DNA of 40,617 nt from Desulfobacteraceae bacterium. Its GTDB lineage: Bacteria; Desulfobacterota; Desulfobacteria; Desulfobacterales; Desulfosalsimonadaceae. The DNA lies in contig JAIPEJ010000004.1 in NCBI GenBank assembly GCA_021737225.1, forward strand, positions 1 through 40,617. The letters are read 5' to 3'. The stretch's first letter is position 1. Each line of letters starts with the position of its first letter. Of this stretch, positions 34,354 to 40,617 are shown piece after piece. The notes beneath the pieces were generated by a model. It searched no databases. It was given only the letters and a program-made list of their open reading frames with translations, and was not told the DNA's origin. Position numbers and translations under genes: made by a program.

Positions 34354-34443
34354 ATGACACATCAGATACTGCAGACAATAAGCACGAACAAAAACTGGTG
34401 GTGGCGGATCTCCATATCAGGGTCTGCCTTCGGACCGGTTTGA
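34354..34443 (+). CDS. trpL: trp leader peptide
   Basis: 29 codons from ATG to TGA, with three consecutive Trp codons (TGG at 34396-34404, residues 15-17) in a peptide beginning MTHQILQTIS. Too short for most gene callers. The ribosome-binding site is weak (GAG at 34341-34343). It lies between the trp promoter candidate and a terminator hairpin with alternative pairing, and has the classical structure of a ribosome-mediated attenuator. Three Trp codons in 29 would be very unlikely by chance. Confidence 0.85.
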   Translation: MTHQILQTISTNKNWWWRISISGSAFGPV

Positions 34444-34499
34444 GCCAAACATAGCGCAAACAAAAGACCGAGGCGGCCCCAGGCCCCTCGGTCTTTTTT
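34403..34499 (+). promoter_or_regulatory. trp attenuator (regions 1-4)
   Basis: Region 1 (34403-34410, GGCGGATC) overlaps the last Trp codon and can pair with region 2 (34421-34428, GGTCTGCC) over 8 bp including two G-U pairs. Region 2 can instead pair from 34424-34433 with region 3 (34468-34476, CCGAGGCGG) with one bulge. Region 3 is also the 5' arm of the terminator (34462-34473 with 34486-34497, then T-run to 34499). So 1:2 plus 3:4 terminates, while a ribosome stalled on Trp codons frees 2:3 and allows read-through. Confidence 0.78.
34462..34499 (+). terminator. Attenuator terminator hairpin of the trp leader
   Basis: AAAAGACCGAGG (34462-34473) pairs perfectly with CCTCGGTCTTTT (34486-34497). 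A GGCC/GGCC pairing is possible in the loop, and six T follow the GC stem. Located 19 bases after the trpL stop. Confidence 0.88.
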
Positions 34500-34519
34500 A
34501 TTTTGCATTGATACATTCC

Positions 34520-34553
34520 AAAAAGGCCGCGGGGCAGCCCCGCGGCCTTTTTT
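34520..34553 (+). terminator. Second, stronger terminator hairpin upstream of trpE
   Basis: A 15-bp perfect stem containing GGCCGCGGGG and its complement, with a 3-base loop, followed by six T. It lies between the attenuator and trpE and appears constitutive as drawn. It has A-runs on the left too, so it could work in both directions. Confidence 0.75.
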
Positions 34554-34619
34554 ATGACTACGGTACGAAAAAAGAAAAACCGGCGAAAGATACACCAAAA
34601 AACAGGAAAGGAGCCCGGC

Positions 34620-36110
34620 ATGCTGCTGCGACAATTTCCGGACAAAGCCGCTTTTGCCGAATACTACCGAAACCATAACGTGGTGCCGGTCTGCCGCGAA
34701 ATCCTGGCGGACATGGAAACCCCGGTATCGGTGCTCAAGAAATTATACACCCGCAATTCCCCGGCGTTTCTGCTGGAAAGCGTCGAAGGCGGGGAGCGCT
34801 GGGGCCGCTACAGCTTCCTGAGCACCTCGGCCCGCACCCGGGTCCGGGTGTTTGCAGATGCCGTGGAAATGGAGACCAACGGCCAAAAGGAGCAAATCCC
34901 CCACCAGGGCGACCCGCTGCCGGTGCTGCGCGACCTGATGGAGCGCTATACCCCGACCGTGCTGCCCGGCCTTCCGCGGTTCTGGGGCGGGCTCGTGGGG
35001 TATTTCGCTTATGAAACGGTCAGCTTTTTCGAGGTCATTGAAAACCGGATGCCCGCGGACCGCCCCCTGGCGGATTTCATGATCCCGGATGAAATGCTGA
35101 TTTTTGACAACATTAAAAACACCCTGATGATGGTCGCGATTGCCTTTAAAGACGATCAGGCAGATGCTGAGGCCGCATATGATGCAGCGGAGACAAAAAT
35201 CAACCGCCTGCAGGATTCGGTGCGCGACGACAGGGCCCAACCCTATCCCGAAGCGCAGACGGGCGAAGGCATATCCCTGGCCCCGGTCCATGATGCGGCC
35301 CTGTACAAGAAGCACGTGGAAACCGCCAAGGCCCGCATCCGGGAGGGAGAAATCATCCAGGCCGTGATTTCCCAGCCGTTTTGCGCAAACCGCGTACCGG
35401 CCGATCCCACGGCCCTGTACCGGGCCCAGCGCTATATCAACCCGTCGCCGTACATGTTTTTCATGCATCTCGATGACACCGTGCTGGTGGGATCATCGCC
35501 AGAGACCATGGTCCGCCTGGAAAACAACATTGCCACGCTCCGGCCCATTGCCGGCACCCGCCCGCGCGGCAAAACCGAGCAGGAAGACCGGGCCCTGGCA
35601 GATGAAATGCTGCAGGACGAAAAGGAGCGCGCCGAACACCTCATGCTCGTGGACCTGGGCAGAAACGACCTGGGCCGGGTGGCGGAAACCGGCACCGTGC
35701 AGGTAACAGACCTGATGGTCGTGGAACGATATTCCCACGTCATGCACCTGGTTTCCAATATCACCTGCGATCTGCTGGAAAATTGCGATGCCTGGGATCT
35801 GCTGGCCGCCACATTTCCGGCCGGCACCCTGAGCGGGGCACCAAAGGTCCGGGCCATGGAAATCATCTCCGAACTCGAATCCGAGCCCCGGGGCCCCTAC
35901 GGCGGGGCCGTGGGTTATATTTCCTTTCACGGCAACATGGACCTGGCCATTACCATCCGCACCGCATGCATCCAGGACGGCAACCTCGTGGTACGGGCAG
36001 GCGCCGGCATCGTGGCCGACTCGGACCCGGATGCCGAATACACGGAAACCGTGAACAAGGCCGCGGCCATCGGCCGGGCCCTGGAACTCATGGAACATCA
36101 ACTGCAGTAA
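34620..36110 (+). CDS. trpE: Anthranilate synthase component I
   Basis: 496 residues from the ATG at 34620, which has AAAGGAG six bases upstream; a longer frame from 34554 starts inside the terminator T-run and is rejected. It converts chorismate to anthranilate using ammonia from TrpG. The feedback-inhibition motif LLES is at 51-54. The chorismate-binding core has VISQPFCANR, LRPIAGTRPRG, ERAEHLMLVDLGRNDLG and TFPAGTLSGAPKVRAMEII. First structural gene of the operon; trpG follows after 9 bp. Confidence 0.96.
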   Translation: MLLRQFPDKAAFAEYYRNHNVVPVCREILADMETPVSVLKKLYTRNSPAFLLESVEGGERWGRYSFLSTSARTRVRVFADAVEMETNGQKEQIPHQGDPLPVLRDLMERYTPTVLPGLPRFWGGLVGYFAYETVSFFEVIENRMPADRPLADFMIPDEMLIFDNIKNTLMMVAIAFKDDQADAEAAYDAAETKINRLQDSVRDDRAQPYPEAQTGEGISLAPVHDAALYKKHVETAKARIREGEIIQAVISQPFCANRVPADPTALYRAQRYINPSPYMFFMHLDDTVLVGSSPETMVRLENNIATLRPIAGTRPRGKTEQEDRALADEMLQDEKERAEHLMLVDLGRNDLGRVAETGTVQVTDLMVVERYSHVMHLVSNITCDLLENCDAWDLLAATFPAGTLSGAPKVRAMEIISELESEPRGPYGGAVGYISFHGNMDLAITIRTACIQDGNLVVRAGAGIVADSDPDAEYTETVNKAAAIGRALELMEHQLQ

Positions 36111-36119
36111 GGAGCGGAC

Positions 36120-36689
36120 ATGATATTCGTGATCGACAACTACGACTCCTTCACCTATAACCTGGTGCAATACCTGCGGCAGCTCGAAGCCGAAGTCCGC
36201 GTGTGCAGAAACGATGCCTTTGACATCAACACACTGGACACCAGCGGGTTTTCCGGCATCGTGATCTCCCCCGGGCCCGGGGTCCCGCAAAAAGCCGGGC
36301 ATTCCGTGGAAGTGATCCAACGGTTTTCCGGAAAAATCCCCATTCTTGGGGTGTGCCTGGGACACCAGGCAATTGCGCACGCATTCGGCGGCCGGATCCA
36401 GGCGGCCAAAAAGCTCATGCACGGCAAGGTCTCCACTGTGACCGCGGACGGCAAAACCATATTCTCGCGCATGAACAAGCCGTTTGCCGCCATGCGCTAT
36501 CATTCCCTGGCCGTGGACCGGCAGAGCCTGCCCGAGTGCCTGGAAATCAGCGCTGAAAACGAAGACGGCGAAATCATGGGGCTCCGGCACCGCCAACACC
36601 CCACCGAAGGCATCCAGTTTCACCCGGAATCGATCATGACCCCGGTGGGAAAGCGGATACTCCGGAACTTTCTGAAGTTATGCGAATAA
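36120..36689 (+). CDS. trpG: Anthranilate synthase component II (glutamine amidotransferase)
   Basis: 189 residues, class I glutaminase. NYDSFTYNLVQYL at 7-19, SPGPGVP (oxyanion), GVCLGHQAI with nucleophile Cys79, and the catalytic His-Glu in FHPESIMTP near residue 170. Partner of TrpE; in some bacteria the same subunit also serves PabB in folate synthesis. GGAG lies close to the ATG. The following 293 bp before trpD hold only repeats. Confidence 0.95.
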   Translation: MIFVIDNYDSFTYNLVQYLRQLEAEVRVCRNDAFDINTLDTSGFSGIVISPGPGVPQKAGHSVEVIQRFSGKIPILGVCLGHQAIAHAFGGRIQAAKKLMHGKVSTVTADGKTIFSRMNKPFAAMRYHSLAVDRQSLPECLEISAENEDGEIMGLRHRQHPTEGIQFHPESIMTPVGKRILRNFLKLCE

Positions 36690-36724
36690 AACGCTCCGAT
36701 AGATGCTTAAAAAGGGGGCAAACA

Positions 36725-36905
36725 GAAATCCGAAATCCGAATATCGAAATTCGCGCGGAGCATCCCGTAAGGGATAAACAAATATGAAATCCGAATGTCA
36801 AATTTTCAAAACACTAAGAACTCCCCGATACGTTTGTTTCGGTCATTTAAATTTCTGTGATTCGAATTTGTTTCGTATTTCGGATTTCGTGCTTCGAATT
36901 TATGG
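36725..36905. repeat. Inverted cluster of CGAAATCC/ATTCGAA microrepeats between trpG and trpD
   Basis: A left part with repeated GAAATCCGAA words (36725-36796) includes a small hairpin ATCCC-GTAA-GGGAT (36762-36775). A right part (36831-36905) carries the complementary words TTCGAATTTG, TTTCGGATTTCG and GCTTCGAATT. The right part is the inverse of the copies at 28954 and 31777. It interrupts the trp operon without any gene; 36690-36724 and 36906-36975 show nothing further. Confidence 0.75.
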
Positions 36906-36982
36906 TATGATTTTTGGAGTATATCCCGTTTCAGCAGCAGTAAACGATCATTGAATTCTGACCGATACAGGAGGCCCAACAT

Positions 36983-37999
36983 ATGTTCCGCGATCTGCTA
37001 AACAAGATTTGCCGGAGGCAGGATCTCACCGAGGACGAAGCCGCGTCCATGCTCGGCGAAATCTTTTCCGGAAACACCACGGACGCCCAGGTGGGCGCGT
37101 TCATGGCCGCGCTTGCCACCAAGGGCGAAACGTATACCGAACTTGCCGGCGCAGCCCGGGCCATGCGCAAAAAGGCCGTCCGGATCGAAACCGCCGCAGC
37201 CGACGTGATTGACACCTGCGGCACGGGCGGCGATGCGGCCGGCACCTTTAACATCTCCACGGTCACCGCTTTTGTGGTGGCCGGCTGCGGGGTCACCGTG
37301 GCCAAGCACGGCAACCGGTCCGTTTCCAGCCAGTGCGGCAGCGCGGACTTGCTCGAGGCCCTGGGCGTAAACCTGGACGTTGATCCGGAGCTCGTGGAGG
37401 AAGGCATTGCTGAAACGGGAATCGGTTTCCTGTTTGCACCCAGGTATCACGGGGCCATGAAGTATGCGGCAAACGCCCGGAAGGAACTTGGCCTGCGAAG
37501 CATTTTCAACATGCTCGGCCCGCTGACCAACCCGGCTGCTGCCAATTGCCAGTTGCTGGGCGTATTTGCCCCCCAGCTCACGGAAATGTTTGCCCGCGCC
37601 TTAAACCAGCTCGGCACAAAGCGGGCCCTGGTAGTGCACGGTCATGACGGGCTGGATGAAATCTCGGTATGCGCGCCCACGCGGGTGTGCGAACTGCGGG
37701 ACCGCCGGATTTCCACGTATGACATTTCACCGGAAACCTATTTCGGCCGCCTGGCAGACCCGGCGGAAATCCGGGGCGGAGATGCGGCGGAAAATGCCGA
37801 AATCACCCGCAGCATCCTGGCCGGCGAAAAAGGACCGCGGCGCGATATCGTGGTGATCAATGCCGCTGCCGCCCTGATGGCCGCGGGCCGGGCGGAAAAA
37901 ATCGGCCCGGGAATTGAAATGGCGGAATCAGCCATTGACACGGGCGCTGCCGCGGATAAACTGGAATCCCTGATCGCCTTTACCCGGGAGAATGCTTAA
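36983..37999 (+). CDS. trpD: Anthranilate phosphoribosyltransferase
   Basis: 338 residues, the usual length. DTCGTGGD at 77-84 is the phosphoribosyl-diphosphate loop, followed by NISTVTAFVVAG, the KHGNRSVSS anthranilate-site motif, and NMLGPLTNPA further on. It joins anthranilate to PRPP. GGAGG lies eight bases before the ATG, so translation restarts independently after the repeat-filled gap. The stop abuts the trpC start. Confidence 0.96.
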   Translation: MFRDLLNKICRRQDLTEDEAASMLGEIFSGNTTDAQVGAFMAALATKGETYTELAGAARAMRKKAVRIETAAADVIDTCGTGGDAAGTFNISTVTAFVVAGCGVTVAKHGNRSVSSQCGSADLLEALGVNLDVDPELVEEGIAETGIGFLFAPRYHGAMKYAANARKELGLRSIFNMLGPLTNPAAANCQLLGVFAPQLTEMFARALNQLGTKRALVVHGHDGLDEISVCAPTRVCELRDRRISTYDISPETYFGRLADPAEIRGGDAAENAEITRSILAGEKGPRRDIVVINAAAALMAAGRAEKIGPGIEMAESAIDTGAAADKLESLIAFTRENA

Positions 38000-38785
38000 A
38001 TGGCCGAAGATATGCTGACAAAAATCGTGGCGCACAAAAACACGGAAATCCGTGCCGCCCGTCAGCAGACCCCGGTTTCCGAGCTGGAAACCGCGGCCCG
38101 GGCAAGAACCGATTTCCGCTCTTTTCGCGCGGCAATGGAAAACACGGGTCAGGTCAACATTATCGCCGAGATCAAGCGGGCCTCGCCTTCAAAGGGAGAT
38201 ATCTGCCCGGGGCTCGACCCGGCCCGGCATGCCGCAGCATACCAACGCGGCGGCGCAGCCGCCCTTTCCGTGCTCACGGATGCGGCCTTTTTCAAGGGGA
38301 GCCTGGAAGACCTGGAAGCCGCCCGCCGGGCAACAGGACTGCCGGTTTTGCGAAAGGATTTTATCATTTCGGATTACCAGGTATACGAAGCCGCCGCGCG
38401 CGGGGCGGATGCCGTGCTGCTCATCGTGCGCATCCTGTCTGAATTCCGGCTTTCCGAACTGCTGGATTTGTGCGCGGACCTGGACATGGACGCCCTGGTG
38501 GAAGTACACACCCCGGCGGACCTGGAAATCGCGGCAAGGTCCGGCGCCGTGCTCATCGGCATCAACAATCGGAACCTGGCCTCTTTTGATACGGACATCC
38601 GCACCGCCATGGACATGGTCGCATCCCTGGAATCCGGCCAGATCCCGATTGCGGCCAGCGGCATTGCCTCGCGTGCAGACATCGAGCAGAACCTGGCGGC
38701 CGGAATCCGCAACTTTCTTGTCGGCGAAAGCCTGGTACGGGCACAGGACCCGGAAACTTTTTTAACGCACCTGAAAAACGGGTAG
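38000..38785 (+). CDS. trpC: Indole-3-glycerol phosphate synthase
   Basis: 261 residues, a TIM barrel. The catalytic Lys59 is in IIAEIKRASPSKGDI, with LPVLRKDFIISDYQVYEAAARGADAVLLI, then GINNRNLASF and the phosphate loop ASGIASRADI. It cyclises CdRP to indole-3-glycerol phosphate. The ATG follows the trpD stop directly (TAAATG). It is not fused to TrpF, unlike in enterobacteria. Confidence 0.96.
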   Translation: MAEDMLTKIVAHKNTEIRAARQQTPVSELETAARARTDFRSFRAAMENTGQVNIIAEIKRASPSKGDICPGLDPARHAAAYQRGGAAALSVLTDAAFFKGSLEDLEAARRATGLPVLRKDFIISDYQVYEAAARGADAVLLIVRILSEFRLSELLDLCADLDMDALVEVHTPADLEIAARSGAVLIGINNRNLASFDTDIRTAMDMVASLESGQIPIAASGIASRADIEQNLAAGIRNFLVGESLVRAQDPETFLTHLKNG

Positions 38786-38792
38786 ACTGTCC

Positions 38793-39479
38793 ATGTATAC
38801 CGGAGAATCCTTACACCGAGAGCACGAACGAATCCAGGTCAAGATCTGCGGCATCACCGCGGCAGAAGACGCCATGGCATGCGCCGCCTGGGGAGTTGAT
38901 GCCGTCGGCCTGGTGTTTTACCCCAAAAGTCCCAGGTATGTCACCCCGGCCCGTGCCGCGGAAATCACCGGTGTTCTGCCGGCGCACATCGCCCGGGTGG
39001 GCGTGTTTGTCAACGAATCCGAAGACACGATCATGGAGGCGGCCACCGGCTGCCGGCTGCACGCCGTACAATTGCACGGCGCAGAGCCCCCGGAACTGGC
39101 CCAACGGCTCATGGAACACGGCCTGATTGTGATCAAGTGCCTGTATGTAAACGGCCGGCCGGGGATTGCAGCGGCATCGCAATACCATGTTTCGGCTTTT
39201 CTGGTGGAATGTTCTGCCGGAAAGCTTCCCGGGGGTAATGCCATAACCTGGGACTGGTCTGCAGCGCGGGGCTTTAATGAACAATACCCGTTTGTCATCG
39301 CTGGCGGGCTCGGACCGGAAAACGTGGCCGAGGCAATTGCAGCCGCGCGCCCGGATGCCGTGGACGTGAGCTCGGGCGTGGAATCCGCCCCGGGCAGAAA
39401 GGATACAAGGCGGGTGCGGGATTTTGTTTATGCCGTGCGCCTGTCGGAAATTTCAAATCCAACAAGGAGAATATTCTGA
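38793..39479 (+). CDS. trpF: Phosphoribosylanthranilate isomerase
   Basis: 228 residues. The core starts at VKICGIT (about 16-22) with the catalytic Cys, then [28 protein letters not shown], the catalytic Asp in AITWDW, and the phosphate loop [10 protein letters not shown] with DVSSGVES. The first 14 residues precede the family start and may indicate a later initiation, but no alternative start codon is evident. The stop overlaps the trpB start (TGATG). Confidence 0.94.
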   Translation: MYTGESLHREHERIQVKICGITAAEDAMACAAWGVDAVGLVFYPKSPRYVTPARAAEITGVLPAHIARVGVFVNESEDTIMEAATGCRLHAVQLHGAEPPELAQRLMEHGLIVIKCLYVNGRPGIAAASQYHVSAFLVECSAGKLPGGNAITWDWSAARGFNEQYPFVIAGGLGPENVAEAIAAARPDAVDVSSGVESAPGRKDTRRVRDFVYAVRLSEISNPTRRIF

Positions 39480-40617
39480 TGGCTGAATTACAGGCCGACA
39501 ACCCCATAACCGGATACCCGGATGAAAAAGGACATTTCGGGCCCTACGGCGGCAGGTACGTGGCAGAAACCCTGATGCCGGCCCTGCTGGAGCTAAACGA
39601 AGCCTATCAAAAATACGTCCGGGACCCCGCTTTTCAAGAAGAACTCTACGGACTGCTCAAGGACTTTGCCGGACGGCCCACCCCGCTTTATTTCGCAGAA
39701 CGGCTGACCCGGAAAATCGGGGGGGCGGCCATCTACCTCAAGCGCGAAGACCTGCTCCATACCGGGGCCCACAAGATCAACAACACCCTGGGCCAGGCGC
39801 TTCTGGCCAAATGGATGGGCAAAACCAAGGTGATCGCAGAAACCGGCGCGGGCCAGCACGGGGTGGCCACGGCCACGGCTGCGGCGTTTTTCGGCATGGA
39901 CTGCAAAATCTTCATGGGCACCGAGGACATCCGCCGCCAGGCGCCCAATGTCAACCGCATGGAACTGCTGGGCGCGGAAGTCGTGCCAGTGGAATCCGGC
40001 ACAGGCACCCTGAAGGACGCCATGAACGAAGCCATGCGCTACTGGGTATCTGCCGTGCGCGACACCTTTTACGTAATCGGCTCGGTGGCCGGCCCGCATC
40101 CGTATCCTGCCATGGTGCGGGATTTTCAGAAGGTAATCGGCGAGGAAACCCGGGACCAGGCTTTGCGGGAAATCGGCCGGCTGCCCGACCACTTGGTCGC
40201 CTGCGTGGGCGGGGGCAGCAACGCCATGGGCATGTTTTACCCGTTTGTCAACGATTCCGTGGCCATGACCGGCGTGGAAGCAGCAGGCAAGGGCATTGAT
40301 ACCGGCAAACACTCGGCCACCCTGTGCGCCGGTTCCCTGGGCGTGCTGCACGGCTCCAAGTCCTACCTTCTCCAGGACCGTTACGGGCAGATCAGCGAGG
40401 CCCACTCGGTTTCCGCGGGGCTGGATTACCCCGGCGTGGGCCCGGAGCATGCGCTTTTCAAGGATCTTGGCCGGGTAAAATACGTGAGCGTCACAGATAC
40501 CCTGGCCCTGGAGGCCTTTGCCGCCCTGTGCCGCACAGAGGGGATCATCCCGGCCCTTGAAAGTTCCCACGCACTGTCAGCCGCCATGCAAATCGCCTCG
40601 GATGCGCCAGCCGACCA
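39479..40617 (+). CDS. trpB: Tryptophan synthase beta chain (3' end outside window)
   Basis: 379 complete codons are present, out of about 400 for the family, so only the extreme C-terminus is missing. [17 protein letters not shown] is at 20-36, and the PLP Lys99 is in [27 protein letters not shown] and the phosphate-binding [10 protein letters not shown] also match. It is TrpB1-like rather than the longer TrpB2. It makes Trp from indole and serine with TrpA, expected next downstream. AAGGAGA lies eight bases before the ATG, which overlaps the trpF stop by one base. Confidence 0.96.
   Translation, partial: MAELQADNPITGYPDEKGHFGPYGGRYVAETLMPALLELNEAYQKYVRDPAFQEELYGLLKDFAGRPTPLYFAERLTRKIGGAAIYLKREDLLHTGAHKINNTLGQALLAKWMGKTKVIAETGAGQHGVATATAAAFFGMDCKIFMGTEDIRRQAPNVNRMELLGAEVVPVESGTGTLKDAMNEAMRYWVSAVRDTFYVIGSVAGPHPYPAMVRDFQKVIGEETRDQALREIGRLPDHLVACVGGGSNAMGMFYPFVNDSVAMTGVEAAGKGIDTGKHSATLCAGSLGVLHGSKSYLLQDRYGQISEAHSVSAGLDYPGVGPEHALFKDLGRVKYVSVTDTLALEAFAALCRTEGIIPALESSHALSAAMQIASDAPAD

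Noticed and set aside
34554-34619. 22-codon N-terminal extension of trpE
   Set aside because: The ATG lies in the T-run of a terminator and lacks a ribosome-binding site; 34620 has AAAGGAG at good spacing.
35493-36623. 376-codon open frame on the - strand
   Set aside because: Runs antisense through trpE and trpG, crossing their junction; both are certain genes.
39593-40570. 325-codon open frame on the - strand
   Set aside because: Antisense to trpB, which is clearly coding on the + strand.
1-40617. Defence island, prophage or biosynthetic gene cluster
   Set aside because: Every gene of reasonable size is a housekeeping, pilus or tryptophan gene or a short family protein; no integrase, nuclease, methylase or synthase cluster was found.

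Overview
The window is an ordinary chromosomal stretch of a moderately GC-rich Gram-negative bacterium. It most likely belongs to the Desulfobacterota (sulfate-reducer lineage, Desulfobacterales-like). This is inferred from three things: the gene repertoire, an adenylate kinase carrying the exact Cys-X5-His-X15-Cys-X2-Cys metal site known from Desulfovibrio gigas, and intergenic microrepeats (GTTCAAG, CACGAAGNN, TGACTCC and CGAAATCC/ATTCGAA families) of a kind I associate with this group. No phage, integrated plasmid, CRISPR array, toxin-antitoxin pair or intact transposase gene is visible.

Layout. 1-1420 (+): the end of a LysM-type envelope protein and an HDOD signalling protein. 1433-8731 (-): a type IV pilus minor-pilin operon, fimT/gspH-pilW-pilV-pilX-pilY1 followed by two small exported proteins, with a sigma-54-like promoter candidate in front of fimT. 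8999-20022 (-): a long housekeeping cluster read as rpsB-tsf-pyrH-frr-uppS-cdsA-dxr-rseP-purL-purQ, covering translation, UMP kinase, undecaprenyl and CDP-diacylglycerol synthesis, isoprenoids, the site-2 protease and purines. 20153-24717 (-): prmC, prfA, rpmE, rho and coaE. 24784-28879 (+): a CCA-adding/poly(A) polymerase-type enzyme, adk, rpsU, folC and tRNA-Arg(CCG). 29052-34155 (-): DUF2905, a nucleotide-sugar epimerase, leucyl aminopeptidase, a TerB-DnaJ protein and cinA. 34264-40617 (+): the tryptophan operon trpL-E-G-D-C-F-B, with trpB cut by the window end.

The best regulatory find is a complete ribosome-mediated attenuator in front of trpE. It has a 29-residue leader peptide with three consecutive Trp codons, mutually exclusive 1:2, 2:3 and 3:4 pairings, and a second, stronger terminator-like hairpin in tandem. 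Other points are a PurL with two fused PurS-like domains co-transcribed with rseP, a 145-bp MITE-like palindrome abutting the cdsA stop codon, two CACGAAG inverted elements with opposite arm order, an IS605-end-like hairpin without a transposase, and TTG starts for pyrH, rpsU and pepA. I did not find a convincing new multi-gene system; the novelty here is in intergenic and leader architecture.
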